A stretch of 64,000 nucleotides of DNA. It comes from Streptomyces rishiriensis (GTDB lineage Bacteria > Actinomycetota > Actinomycetes > Streptomycetales > Streptomycetaceae). This document shows, one piece after another, positions 7,972-16,353 of this stretch. Every line of letters starts with the position of its first letter. Position 1 is the stretch's first letter. The DNA is taken from assembly GCF_030815485.1 (NCBI RefSeq), contig NZ_JAUSWV010000002.1, forward strand, positions 6,014,001 to 6,078,000, in the 5' to 3' direction. Made by a program: the position numbers and the translations under genes. The notes beneath the pieces were generated by a model, which was not told the DNA's origin, ran no database searches, and saw only the letters and a program-made list of their open reading frames with translations.

Positions 7972-10206
7972 ATGGATCTCGTGCCCGCACGGAAAGAACC
8001 ACTGGAACAGCCGCTGAAGTCGGTGCTCGGCCCCGCCACCGCGAAGGTGATGGCCGAGCACCTCGGTCTGCACACCGTCGGCGACCTCCTGCACCACTAC
8101 CCCCGCAGATACGAGGAGCGCGGCCAGCTCACCCACCTCGCCGACCTCCCCATGGACGAGCACGTCACCGTGGTCGCCCAGGTCGCCGACGCCCGTCTGC
8201 ACAGCTTCGCCTCGGCCAGGGCCCCCCGTGGCAAGGGCCAGCGCCTGGAGGTGACCATCACCGACGGCAGCGGCCGGCTCCAGCTGGTCTTCTTCGGCAG
8301 CGGCGTCCACAAGCCCCACAAGGATCTGCTGCCGGGCACGCGCGCGATGTTCTCGGGCAAGGTGTCGGTCTTCAACCACCGCCTCCAGCTGGCCCACCCG
8401 GCCTACGAACTGCTCCGTGCCGACACCGACGAATCGGTCGAGACCTGGGCCGGCGCCCTCATCCCGCTCTACCCCGCCACCGCGAAACTGGAGTCCTGGA
8501 AGATCGGCAAGGCGATCCAGACCGTCCTGCCCGCCGCGCAGGAGGCGCTCGACCCGCTCCCGGACGCGCTGCGGGACGGCCGCGGCCTGGTCTCGCTCCC
8601 CGAGGCGCTCCTGAAGATCCACCGCCCCCACACCAAGGCGGACATCGCCGACGCCCGCTCCCGGCTGAAGTGGGACGAGGCGTTCGTGCTCCAGGTCGCC
8701 CTCGCCCGCCGCCGCCACGCCGACGCCCAACTCCCGGCCGTGCCCCGCGAGCCCGCCGCCGACGGCCTGCTGACCTCGTTCGACGCCCGTCTCCCCTTCA
8801 CCCTCACCGAAGGCCAGCAGAAGGTCTCCAAAGAGATCTTCGACGACCTGGCGACGGACCATCCGATGCACCGGCTGCTCCAGGGCGAGGTCGGTTCGGG
8901 CAAGACCCTGGTCGCCCTGCGTGCCATGCTCGCCGTGGTCGACGCCGGCGGTCAGGCCGCCCTGCTCGCGCCCACCGAGGTCCTCGCCCAGCAGCACCAC
9001 CGCTCCGTCGTCGAGATGATGGGCGAGCTGGCCGAGGGCGGGATGCTGGGCGGGTCCGAGCGGGCCACCAAGGTCGTCGTGCTGACCGGCTCCATGGGCA
9101 CGGCCGCCCGCCGGCAGGCACTGCTCGACCTCGTCACCGGAGAGGCCGGCATCGTGATCGGCACGCACGCGCTGATCGAGGACAAGGTCCGCTTCCACGA
9201 CCTGGGCCTGGTCGTGGTCGACGAACAGCACCGCTTCGGCGTCGAACAGCGCGACGCCCTGCGCGGAAAGGGCAGGCAACCCCCGCACCTGCTCGTCATG
9301 ACGGCCACGCCCATCCCGCGCACCGTCGCCATGACCGTCTTCGGCGACCTGGAGACCTCCGTCCTCGACCAGCTCCCGGCCGGCCGCTCGCCGATCGCCA
9401 GCCATGTCGTCCCGGCCGCCGACAAGCCGCACTTCCTGGCCCGGGCCTGGGAGCGGGTCCGCGAAGAGGTCGGCAACGGCCATCAGGCGTATGTCGTCTG
9501 CCCGCGCATCGGTGACGACGTCGACGAGAGCGGCGACCCGAAGAAGTCGGGCAGAAGCAAGAAGAAGTCGCCCGAGGACGAGGCCGAGAAGCGGCCGCCG
9601 CTCGCCGTGCTGGACATCGCCGACCAGCTCGCCAAGGGCCCCCTGCACGGCCTCCGGGTCGAGGTCCTGCACGGTCGCATGCCCCCCGACGACAAGGACG
9701 CCGTCATGCGCCGCTTCGCCGCGGGCGAGACCGACGTCCTGGTCGCCACGACCGTCATCGAGGTCGGCGTCAACGTCCCGAACGCCACCGCCATGGTGAT
9801 CATGGACGCCGACCGCTTCGGCGTCTCCCAGCTGCACCAGCTGCGCGGTCGCGTCGGCCGGGGCTCGGCGCCCGGACTGTGCCTCCTGGTCTCCGAGATG
9901 CCGGAGGCGAGCGCGGCCCGCCAGCGCCTCGATGCCGTCGCCGCCACCCTCGACGGCTTCGAGCTGTCCCGCATCGACCTCGAACAGCGCCGCGAGGGCG
10001 ACGTCCTGGGCCAGGCACAGTCCGGCGCCCGCTCCAGCCTGCGGGTACTCGCCGTCATCGAGGACGAGGAGGTCATCGCGCAGGCGCGCGAAGAGGCGGC
10101 CCGCCTGGTCGCCGCCGACCCCGAGCTGGCGACCCTGCCCGGCCTGCGCACGGCCCTGGACGCCCTCCTGGACGAGGAACGGGAGCAGTACCTGGACAAG
10201 GGCTGA
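7972..10206 (+). CDS. recG: ATP-dependent DNA helicase RecG
   Basis: A 744-residue superfamily 2 helicase that remodels stalled replication forks and branch-migrates Holliday junctions. It has an N-terminal wedge/OB region (PRRYEERGQLTHL), Walker A GEVGSGKT near residue 305, a DEQH box (VVDEQHRFGVEQRD) near 417, the TATPIPRT motif, and the C-terminal helicase motifs TTVIEVGVNVPNA and QLHQLRGRVGRG. A lysine/acidic insert near residue 520 (KKSGRSKKKSPEDEAEK) is common in actinomycete RecG. The start at 7972 (MDLVPARKE) is preferred over the in-frame ATG at 7951 by similarity to family starts. Confidence 0.95.
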   Translation: MDLVPARKEPLEQPLKSVLGPATAKVMAEHLGLHTVGDLLHHYPRRYEERGQLTHLADLPMDEHVTVVAQVADARLHSFASARAPRGKGQRLEVTITDGSGRLQLVFFGSGVHKPHKDLLPGTRAMFSGKVSVFNHRLQLAHPAYELLRADTDESVETWAGALIPLYPATAKLESWKIGKAIQTVLPAAQEALDPLPDALRDGRGLVSLPEALLKIHRPHTKADIADARSRLKWDEAFVLQVALARRRHADAQLPAVPREPAADGLLTSFDARLPFTLTEGQQKVSKEIFDDLATDHPMHRLLQGEVGSGKTLVALRAMLAVVDAGGQAALLAPTEVLAQQHHRSVVEMMGELAEGGMLGGSERATKVVVLTGSMGTAARRQALLDLVTGEAGIVIGTHALIEDKVRFHDLGLVVVDEQHRFGVEQRDALRGKGRQPPHLLVMTATPIPRTVAMTVFGDLETSVLDQLPAGRSPIASHVVPAADKPHFLARAWERVREEVGNGHQAYVVCPRIGDDVDESGDPKKSGRSKKKSPEDEAEKRPPLAVLDIADQLAKGPLHGLRVEVLHGRMPPDDKDAVMRRFAAGETDVLVATTVIEVGVNVPNATAMVIMDADRFGVSQLHQLRGRVGRGSAPGLCLLVSEMPEASAARQRLDAVAATLDGFELSRIDLEQRREGDVLGQAQSGARSSLRVLAVIEDEEVIAQAREEAARLVAADPELATLPGLRTALDALLDEEREQYLDKG

Positions 10207-10755
10207 GGACAGCCGGCTTCCGGCGCGGGGCGGCCTCGGTACGCGACGCGGCCGCCCACCGAGCACTCAGGCACCTCTGGCAGCCCTGGCCCTGGCAGCC
10301 CTGCTCCCGGCAGGCATGACAGCCCAGGCAGCCCTGACACTCCTCGCGCTCCCGGCGGCGCGCCGAGCGGGCCGATGACGTGTCGACGTGGTGACCTGTC
10401 GATCAGCCGGGAGGGCGTGCTGTGGCGCGAGGAGGCCGGCCCGCCGTGCCGTACAGGCGCGGGTGCACGCGCTCCGCACGCCGGGTGCGTCCGCATGGCT
10501 CACCTCTGCTCCCGCGTCCGTTCCCGCCGGATGCGTGCCCAAGGCTCGCGTCTGCTCCCGCCGGATGCGTGCCCAAGGCTCGCGTCTGCTCCCGCCGGAT
10601 GCGTGCCCAAGGCTCGCGTCTGCTCCCGCCGGATGCGTGCCCTTGGCCCGCGTCTGCTCCCGCGCCTACTCCCATGCCCGCTCACGCCGGAGCGCGCCCG
10701 TCTGCCTCCGCCTGCCAGACTGGGCGGGTACCCGCCCCCGAACAAGGACCCCGAG
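10207..10755. other. Long intergenic region between recG and rsmD
   Basis: This 549-bp stretch has no gene I can support. The first third contains imperfect GGCAGCCCTG-type repeats. The middle contains the 34-bp tandem array described separately. Open frames across the array exist in all phases because the unit is not a multiple of three and the DNA is GC-rich, so they are not evidence of coding. Confidence 0.6.
10481..10660. repeat. 34-bp tandem repeat array (minisatellite)
   Basis: Four near-perfect units begin with CCGGATGCGTGCCCAAGG at 10527, 10561, 10595 and 10629, exactly 34 bp apart, and end CTCGCGTCTGCTCCCG. The last unit has a few changes (CCTTGGCCC). A more diverged fifth unit (CCGGGTGCGTCCGCATGG) starts at 10481, separated by 12 extra bases. 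The high identity between central copies implies recent expansion or homogenisation. Copy number could vary between strains. Confidence 0.85.
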
Positions 10756-11340
10756 ATGACCCGCGTGATCGCCGGCGCAGCCGGTGGACGTCGCCTGGCC
10801 GTCCCGCCAGGCACCGGCACCCGCCCCACCTCCGACCGCGCACGCGAGGGACTCTTCTCCACCTGGCAGTCCCTGCTGGGCGGCCCCCTGAGCGGCGAAC
10901 GCGTCCTCGACCTGTACGCGGGCTCCGGGGCCGTGGGCCTGGAGGCCCTCTCCCGGGGCGCGGGCCACACCCTGTTGGTCGAAGCCGACGCGCGGGCGGC
11001 CCGCACGATCCGGGAGAACGTGAAGGCCCTCGGCCTGCCCGGCGCCGAGGTCAGGGCCGGCAAGGCCCGGCAGATCATCCAGACCCCGCCGACGGACCCG
11101 TACGACCTGGTCTTCCTCGATCCCCCGTACGCCGTCACGAACGACGATCTTCGGGAGATTCTGCTCACACTCCGTTCGGGGGGCTGGCTCGCGGCCGATG
11201 CCCTCGTCACCGTGGAGCGCAGCACCAGAGGCGGGGAGTTCCCCTGGCCGGACGGCTTCGAGGCGTTGAGGGCCCGTCGCTACGGCGAGGGAACGTTTTG
11301 GTACGGTCGCGCCGCCTCTACGTGCGAAGACGCGCGATGA
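10756..11340 (+). CDS. rsmD: 16S rRNA (guanine966-N2)-methyltransferase RsmD
   Basis: A 194-residue SAM-dependent methyltransferase. MTRVIAGAAGGRRLAVPPG and TRPTSDRAREGLFS are the family N-terminus, VLDLYAGSGAVGLEALSRGA is SAM motif I, and FLDPPY is the catalytic (N/D)PPY-type motif. It methylates G966 in the 30S head. AAGGA at 10744-10748 supports the ATG. The stop TGA overlaps an in-frame ATGA at the start of the coaD frame, and the rsmD-coaD pairing is common in actinomycetes. Confidence 0.92.
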   Translation: MTRVIAGAAGGRRLAVPPGTGTRPTSDRAREGLFSTWQSLLGGPLSGERVLDLYAGSGAVGLEALSRGAGHTLLVEADARAARTIRENVKALGLPGAEVRAGKARQIIQTPPTDPYDLVFLDPPYAVTNDDLREILLTLRSGGWLAADALVTVERSTRGGEFPWPDGFEALRARRYGEGTFWYGRAASTCEDAR

Positions 11341-11366
11341 CCGGACTGGAGAGCGAGGGACCACAA

Positions 11367-11846
11367 GTGCGCCGTGCCGTCTGTCCCGGGTCGTTCGACC
11401 CGATCACCAACGGACACCTTGACATCATTTCCCGCGCCTCTCGTCTGTACGACGAGGTCTACGTCGCGGTCATGATCAACAAGGCCAAGAAGGGCCTGTT
11501 CGAGATCGACGAGCGGCTCGACCTGATCCGCCGGGTCACCGCCGAGTACGGCAACGTCCGGGTCGAGGCCTTCCACGGCCTCCTCGTCGACTTCTGCAAG
11601 CAGCGCGAGATCCCGGCCATCGTCAAGGGCCTGCGGGCGGTCAGCGACTTCGACTACGAGCTCCAGATGGCCCAGATGAACAACGGCCTGTCGGGCGTCG
11701 AGACGCTCTTCGTGCCCACCAACCCCACCTACAGCTTCCTCTCCTCCTCCCTGGTCAAGGAGGTCGCCACCTGGGGCGGCGATGTCTCCCACCTGGTGCC
11801 GCCGCTGGTCCTGGAAGCCCTGGGCGAACGGCTCAGGAAGGACTGA
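11367..11846 (+). CDS. coaD: Phosphopantetheine adenylyltransferase
   Basis: A 159-residue protein, the standard CoaD length, starting at GTG 11367 (RRAVCPGSFDPITNGHLDI) behind GAGGGA. An alternative ATG at 11337 overlaps the rsmD stop but would add ten atypical residues. GSFDPITNGHLDII is the nucleotidyltransferase (T/H)xGH signature, and PTNPTYSFLSSSLVKEVA is the conserved C-terminal segment. It makes dephospho-CoA from 4'-phosphopantetheine and ATP, the penultimate step of CoA synthesis. Confidence 0.95.
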   Translation: MRRAVCPGSFDPITNGHLDIISRASRLYDEVYVAVMINKAKKGLFEIDERLDLIRRVTAEYGNVRVEAFHGLLVDFCKQREIPAIVKGLRAVSDFDYELQMAQMNNGLSGVETLFVPTNPTYSFLSSSLVKEVATWGGDVSHLVPPLVLEALGERLRKD

Positions 11847-11879
11847 CCCCGCGACCGGTGCGCTGACGGCCCGTCACCC

Positions 11880-11896
11880 GGTGTCCGGCGGACACC
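11880..11896 (+). terminator. Short hairpin after coaD
   Basis: GGTGTCC-GGC-GGACACC is a perfect 7-bp inverted repeat 34 bp past the coaD stop. It is short for a terminator and could instead be an operator for the next gene. Confidence 0.35.
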
Positions 11897-11956
11897 TCAT
11901 GGCCGTACAGTCGTTCCGTCCGTCTCCAACACAGCGCAGGAAGTGGCGAGCAACCG

Positions 11957-13051
11957 GTGGACGTGCAGAAGAAGCTCGACGAGATCGTCACGGCGGTCTC
12001 CAGTGCCCGGTCGATGCCGATGTCGGCCTCGTGCGTGGTCAACCGCGCGGACCTGCTCGCCCTGCTGGAAGAGGTGCGCGCGGCCCTTCCCGACTCCCTC
12101 GCCCAGGCCGAGGAGCTGATCGGCGGCCGTGAGCAGATGGTCGAGCAGGCCCGCCAGGAGGCCGAGCGGATCATCTCCACCGCGCACGCCGAGCGCGGCT
12201 CCCTGATCTCCGACACCGAGATCGCCCGCCGCTCCCAGAACGAGGCGGACCGCATCCTGGCCGAGGCCCGCAAGGAGGCCGAGGAGGTCCGCGCCGAGGC
12301 CGACGACTACGTCGACTCCAAGCTCGCGAACTTCGAGGTCGTCCTCACCAAGACGCTCGGCTCCGTCGGCCGCGGCCGCGAGAAGCTCCTCGGCACCGGC
12401 CCCGGCACCGACGAGAACGGCTACGCGGACGAGGACGCCCCCGAGCGCAGCCACGACCCCGAGACCCTCCGCCGCGACGCCGATGCCTACGTCGACACCA
12501 AGCTGGGCGCCTTCGAGGCGGTTCTCGCCAAGACCCTGGACGCGGTCGGCCGCGGCCGCCAGAAGCTGCACGGCCGCATCGCCACGGACGACCTCGGAGC
12601 CCTCGCCGACGACGCCACGACGTTCCAGCACTCGTCCGACGCCGACTACCTCGCCGACCTGACCGCCCTCGCCGAGCAGGACGCCGCGGCTGCGCAGCCC
12701 GTCCAGCAGTCGTACGACCAGCAGGAGCCGCAGCCGGCGTACGGCTACCAGCAGCAGGCGGACCCCTACGGCGGCTATCAGCAACAGCAGCAGCAGGACT
12801 ACGGCCGGCAGGACGCGTACGGCTACCAGCAGCAGGCCGACCCGTACGCCGCCACTTTCGACTTCGCTCAGGGCACGGGGGCCGTCCAGGGCTACGACAC
12901 CCAGCAGGCCCCCTACGACCCGAACCAGGCCGTGCAGCAGCCGCAGCAGCAGGTCCAGCAGGGATACGCCCTCGACGAGACCAGCCTCTTCGACACCGGC
13001 ATGATCAGCGCCGAGCAGCTGCGCGCCTACGAGCAGGAACGCGGCCTGTAG
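11957..13051 (+). CDS. DivIVA/SepIVA-like coiled-coil protein with Gln-rich tail
   Basis: A 364-residue protein from a GTG start. Residues 1-60 form an N-terminal segment (MDVQKKLDEIVTAVSSARSM), then a long coiled coil rich in E/A/R (about 60-110). Two similar blocks follow (DDYVDSKLANFEVVLTKTL and DAYVDTKLGAFEAVLAKTL), apparently an internal duplication. The C-terminal third is Q/Y/P-rich (PAYGYQQQADPYGGYQQQQ, occurring twice in related form) and probably disordered. The coiled-coil part resembles the DivIVA/SepIVA cell-envelope organisers of actinobacteria. It sits between coaD and the yceD-rpmF operon, a conserved position. Its role in tip growth or division is inferred. Confidence 0.75.
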   Translation: MDVQKKLDEIVTAVSSARSMPMSASCVVNRADLLALLEEVRAALPDSLAQAEELIGGREQMVEQARQEAERIISTAHAERGSLISDTEIARRSQNEADRILAEARKEAEEVRAEADDYVDSKLANFEVVLTKTLGSVGRGREKLLGTGPGTDENGYADEDAPERSHDPETLRRDADAYVDTKLGAFEAVLAKTLDAVGRGRQKLHGRIATDDLGALADDATTFQHSSDADYLADLTALAEQDAAAAQPVQQSYDQQEPQPAYGYQQQADPYGGYQQQQQQDYGRQDAYGYQQQADPYAATFDFAQGTGAVQGYDTQQAPYDPNQAVQQPQQQVQQGYALDETSLFDTGMISAEQLRAYEQERGL

Positions 13052-13080
13052 CACCGGGGCCGCCCGGGCAGGCACCCGGA

Positions 13081-13110
13081 TTGGGCTGTGGGCGAATGCT
13101 CCAGTATCCT
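13081..13110 (+). promoter_or_regulatory. Candidate promoter for the yceD-rpmF-rnc operon
   Basis: TTGGGC at 13081-13086 and TATCCT at 13105-13110 are separated by 18 bases, followed by a leader of about 100 bp before the YceD start. The fit to a housekeeping sigma promoter is moderate. Confidence 0.4.
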
Positions 13111-13218
13111 GGCTCTTCGGTCGCGTGTGCGCTTCGCTGTTTTCGTATACGCCCGCGATCACAGCTGCCCGCCGCAATCGCAGGACAGCATCCCCCGAGC
13201 TCAGGATCGAAAGCAGGA

Positions 13219-13872
13219 ATGGCTCTGAACGCCCGCCTCGACCACCGCAAGCCTCTCGTGTTCGACACGCACGAGCTGGGGCGGCGTCCTGGTGCGCTAC
13301 AGCGCCTGACCCGCGAGTTCGACGCTCCCCGGGATCTCGGGATCCAGGGAGTGATCGGAGTGCCGGAAGGCGCCCCGATGGAGCTCGAGCTCCGACTCGA
13401 GTCGGTCATGGAAGGTGTGCTCGTCACAGGCACCGCCCGTGCACAGGCCGAGGGGGAGTGCGTAAGGTGTCTGGAGCCGCTGGAGCTGGAGCTCGAAGCG
13501 GACTTCCAGGAGATGTTCTCGTACCCTGACGCCGACGACCGGGGCCGCCCCAAAGCGGAGCCGGTCGACGACGCCGAGGAAGACGAGGACAGGCTCTTCA
13601 TCGAGGACGGCTTGTTCGACCTCGAACCCGTGCTGCGTGATGCGGTGGTGCTTGCACTGCCGATGCAGCCGGTGTGCCAGGACGACTGTCTGGGCCTGTG
13701 CTCCGAGTGCGGAGCGCGGCTCACGGACGACCCGGACCACCACCACGACGCCACCGACATTCGTTGGGCGGCACTGCAGGGACTCGCCGGTTCACTCGGA
13801 GACGGCGAGAAGGACGAGATGAGTGGCGAAGCGCCTCGATCGGCGCGCGCCAACGAGAAGCAGGAGAAGTAG
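13219..13872 (+). CDS. YceD/DUF177-family protein (23S rRNA accumulation)
   Basis: A 217-residue protein with ATG at 13219 after AGCAGGA. The family core is present: EGVLVTGTARAQAEGECVRC with conserved cysteine, LRDAVVLALPMQPVC, and DCLGLCSECGARL, giving a cysteine pair arrangement typical of DUF177. YceD-type proteins are linked to 23S rRNA accumulation and almost always precede rpmF. Here rpmF starts 2 bp after the stop, followed by rnc, so the operon couples rRNA processing with ribosomal protein supply. The C-terminus is charged and Glu/Lys-rich. Confidence 0.88.
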   Translation: MALNARLDHRKPLVFDTHELGRRPGALQRLTREFDAPRDLGIQGVIGVPEGAPMELELRLESVMEGVLVTGTARAQAEGECVRCLEPLELELEADFQEMFSYPDADDRGRPKAEPVDDAEEDEDRLFIEDGLFDLEPVLRDAVVLALPMQPVCQDDCLGLCSECGARLTDDPDHHHDATDIRWAALQGLAGSLGDGEKDEMSGEAPRSARANEKQEK

Positions 13873-13874
13873 CC

Positions 13875-14048
13875 GTGGCTGTTCCGAAGCGGAAGATGTC
13901 GCGCAGCAACACGCGCCACCGCCGGTCGCAGTGGAAGGCTGCGGTCCCCACCCTGGTTGCGTGCGAGCGCTGCCACGAGCCCAAGCTGCAGCACATCGCG
14001 TGCCCGGCTTGTGGCACCTACAACAAGCGCCAGGTCCTCGAGGTCTGA
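13875..14048 (+). CDS. rpmF: 50S ribosomal protein L32
   Basis: A 57-residue protein from GTG 13875: MAVPKRKMSRSNTRHRRSQ, with zinc-binding cysteines in CERC and CPAC. Length and motif order are those of L32. It starts 2 bp after the YceD stop and ends 19 bp before rnc. Confidence 0.95.
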   Translation: MAVPKRKMSRSNTRHRRSQWKAAVPTLVACERCHEPKLQHIACPACGTYNKRQVLEV

Positions 14049-14067
14049 GCGGCTGGTGAGAGGCTTC

Positions 14068-14922
14068 ATGTCTGACGCCAAGGCGGACACGACCGCCAAG
14101 AAAAAGGCGGAGAACACGGCCTCGTCCCACACGCTTCTGGAAGGGCGGCTCGGCTATCAGCTCGAGTCCGCCCTTCTGGTGCGTGCGCTGACCCACCGTT
14201 CCTTCGCATACGAGAACGGCGGCCTGCCGACGAACGAGCGGCTGGAGTTCCTCGGGGACTCCGTGCTCGGCCTCGTCGTCACGGACACGCTGTACCGCAC
14301 CCACCCCGACCTGCCCGAAGGCCAGCTGGCCAAATTGCGGGCCGCGGTGGTCAACTCGCGTGCGCTGGCGGAGGTCGGCCGTGGCCTCGACCTGGGCTCC
14401 TTCATCCGGCTCGGCCGGGGTGAAGAGGGCACGGGCGGCCGGGACAAGGCGTCCATCCTCGCCGACACCCTCGAAGCGGTGATCGGCGCGGTCTATCTCG
14501 ACCAGGGCCTCGACGCGGCCTCCGAACTGGTGCACCGCCTGTTCGACCCGCTGATCGAGAAGTCCTCGAACCTCGGTGCCGGCCTGGACTGGAAGACCAG
14601 TCTCCAGGAGCTCACCGCGACCGAAGGCCTCGGTGTCCCCGAGTACCTGGTCACGGAGACCGGCCCCGATCACGAGAAGACCTTCACTGCTGCTGCCCGC
14701 GTCGGAGGCGTCTCGTACGGCACCGGCACCGGCCGCAGCAAGAAGGAGGCGGAGCAGCAGGCCGCCGAGTCCGCATGGCGGTCCATCCGGGCCGCGGCGG
14801 ACGAGCGTGCCAAGACGGCGGACGCCGTGGCGGCCGCCGACGGCAGCCCGGACCCGGCCCCGGCCCCGGCCCCGGCCCCGGACCCGGCCCCGGACCCGGA
14901 GTCCGAGTCCGCCTCCGCCTGA
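14068..14922 (+). CDS. rnc: Ribonuclease III (AbsB)
   Basis: A 284-residue double-strand-specific endoribonuclease. The catalytic signature NERLEFLGDSVLGLVV contains the acidic residues that bind Mg. It is followed by a C-terminal dsRNA-binding domain (DWKTSLQELTATEGLGVPEY to GTGRSKKEAEQQAAESAW). GGTGAGAGG precedes the ATG. It processes rRNA precursors, and in S. coelicolor the ortholog (AbsB) globally affects antibiotic production. The C-terminal DPAPAPAPAPDPAPDPE tail, encoded by a CCGGCC tandem tract at about 14850-14906, is low-complexity and probably variable in length. Confidence 0.95.
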   Translation: MSDAKADTTAKKKAENTASSHTLLEGRLGYQLESALLVRALTHRSFAYENGGLPTNERLEFLGDSVLGLVVTDTLYRTHPDLPEGQLAKLRAAVVNSRALAEVGRGLDLGSFIRLGRGEEGTGGRDKASILADTLEAVIGAVYLDQGLDAASELVHRLFDPLIEKSSNLGAGLDWKTSLQELTATEGLGVPEYLVTETGPDHEKTFTAAARVGGVSYGTGTGRSKKEAEQQAAESAWRSIRAAADERAKTADAVAAADGSPDPAPAPAPAPDPAPDPESESASA

Positions 14923-14964
14923 CGAACAGCAAAGCAGTGGAGAAGTAGCACAGCGGTACGAGAC

Positions 14965-14996
14965 GAGCGCCCGCTCCCCGACGGGAGCGGGCGCTC
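14965..14996 (+). terminator. Strong hairpin terminator after rnc
   Basis: Perfect 14-bp arms GAGCGCCCGCTCCC / GGGAGCGGGCGCTC around a CGAC tetraloop, 43 bp past the rnc stop and 16 bp before mutM. It may attenuate rather than fully separate mutM from the operon. Confidence 0.75.
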
Positions 14997-15011
14997 CGTA
15001 CGGGGGATCCC

Positions 15012-15872
15012 ATGCCCGAGTTGCCCGAGGTCGAGGTCGTCCGACGCGGTCTGGAGCGGTGGGTCGCCCATCGCACGGTCGCCGAGGCCGAGGTACTGCA
15101 CCCGCGCGCCGTACGCCGTCACCTCGCCGGCTCCGACGACTTCGCGCACCGGCTCAAGGGCCACCGCATCGGTACCCCCAGCCGCCGGGGCAAGTATCTG
15201 TGGCTGCCCCTGGCGGACACGCACCAGGCGGTCCTCGCCCACCTCGGGATGAGCGGGCAGCTCCTGGTCCAGCCGCACGAGGCCCCCGACGAGAAGCATC
15301 TGCGGGTCCGGGTGCGCTTCGCGGACGCGGTGAACACCGAACTGCGCTTCGTCGACCAGCGCACCTTCGGCGGGCTGTCGCTGCACGACACCACTCCCGA
15401 CGGCCTTCCGGACGTCATCGCGCACATCGCCCGCGACCCCCTCGACCCGCTGTTCGAGGACGAGGCGTTCCATCAGGCCCTGCGGCGCAGGCGCACCACC
15501 ATCAAGCGAGCCCTGCTCGACCAGTCGCTGATCAGCGGGGTCGGCAACATCTACGCGGACGAGGCGCTGTGGCGCGCCCGACTGCACTACGAGCGTCCGA
15601 CCGCGAACTTCACCCGCCCCCGCACGCTCGAGCTGCTGGGCCATGTCCGGGACGTGATGAACGCGGCCCTCGCCGTGGGCGGCACCAGTTTCGACAGCCT
15701 GTACGTCAACGTCAACGGCGAGTCCGGCTACTTCGACCGGTCGCTGGACGCCTACGGCCGCGAGGGTCTGCCCTGCAGGCGGTGCGCGACGCCGATGGTC
15801 CGGCGCCCGTGGATGAACCGTTCGAGCTACTTCTGCCCGAAGTGTCAGAGGGTGCCGCGCGTCCCGTCGTAG
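15012..15872 (+). CDS. mutM: Formamidopyrimidine-DNA glycosylase (Fpg)
   Basis: A 286-residue bifunctional DNA glycosylase/AP lyase that removes 8-oxoguanine. It has the catalytic N-terminus MPELPEVEVVRRGLE (P2 nucleophile, E3), the helix-two-turn-helix segment LLDQSLISGVGNIYADEALW, and a C-terminal zinc finger with CRRC and CPKC. Its 3' end overlaps the convergent hxlR gene by 28 bp. Confidence 0.95.
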   Translation: MPELPEVEVVRRGLERWVAHRTVAEAEVLHPRAVRRHLAGSDDFAHRLKGHRIGTPSRRGKYLWLPLADTHQAVLAHLGMSGQLLVQPHEAPDEKHLRVRVRFADAVNTELRFVDQRTFGGLSLHDTTPDGLPDVIAHIARDPLDPLFEDEAFHQALRRRRTTIKRALLDQSLISGVGNIYADEALWRARLHYERPTANFTRPRTLELLGHVRDVMNAALAVGGTSFDSLYVNVNGESGYFDRSLDAYGREGLPCRRCATPMVRRPWMNRSSYFCPKCQRVPRVPS

Positions 15873-16246
15873 CGTTCGCGGGCGGCCAGTACGTCGTCCA
15901 TGCGACCCTCCACGCAGTGGATGAGGGACAGCAGCCGCTCGGCCACCTCGCGTCCCAGCACCGTCAGTTCGTAGTCCACGCGGGGCGGGTTGGTCGGCTG
16001 CGCCTCGCGGTGCACCAGGCCGTCGCGCTCCAGCGCGTGCAGCGTCTGGGACAGCATCTTCTCGCTCACGCCGTCCACCCGGCGGCGCAACTCGTTGAAG
16101 CGCAGCGAGCCCTCGTACAGCGCCCCGAGCGTGAGTCCGCCCCAGCGGCCGGTGACATGCTCCAGCGTGCCGCGCGAGGGGCAGGCCTTGGCGAACACGT
16201 TGAACGGGAGGTCCTGGCTCTCCGCGCGCTCCTGGGTGATGTCCAT
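15845..16246 (-). CDS. HxlR-family transcriptional regulator
   Basis: A 133-residue winged-helix protein with the HxlR pattern: conserved N-terminal cysteine (KACPSRGTLEHVTGRWGGLT), recognition segment RFNELRRRVDGVSEKMLSQTL and wing ERDGLVHREAQPTNPPRVDYEL. HxlR proteins often sense electrophiles or quinones. It is divergent from a WrbA-like flavodoxin with a perfect 9-3-9 palindrome between them, so it most likely controls that gene and itself. Confidence 0.88.
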   Translation of the reverse strand: MDITQERAESQDLPFNVFAKACPSRGTLEHVTGRWGGLTLGALYEGSLRFNELRRRVDGVSEKMLSQTLHALERDGLVHREAQPTNPPRVDYELTVLGREVAERLLSLIHCVEGRMDDVLAARERYDGTRGTL

Positions 16247-16285
16247 GTGACAAGCGTACGCGACGGCAGCGCTAGCTGACAGGTT

Positions 16286-16306
16286 GCACTAACTAAAAGT
16301 TAGTGC
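16286..16306. promoter_or_regulatory. Probable HxlR operator
   Basis: GCACTAACT-AAA-AGTTAGTGC is a perfect 9-bp inverted repeat with a 3-bp AT spacer in the 107-bp gap between hxlR and the flavodoxin gene. AT-rich dyads at this position are the usual HxlR binding site form. It lies 40 bp from the hxlR start and 48 bp from the flavodoxin start, so one site could serve both promoters. Confidence 0.7.
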
Positions 16307-16353
16307 TTTCCTGTGGTCACCGAATCCGACCTGCTCTGTTCGAGGAGTGCTGC

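Noticed and set aside
10422..11846. A 474-codon open frame spanning the tandem repeats and coaD
   Set aside because: It is the coaD frame extended upstream through rsmD in the wrong phase and the repeat tract, kept open by high GC; no ribosome site or coding-like sequence before coaD.
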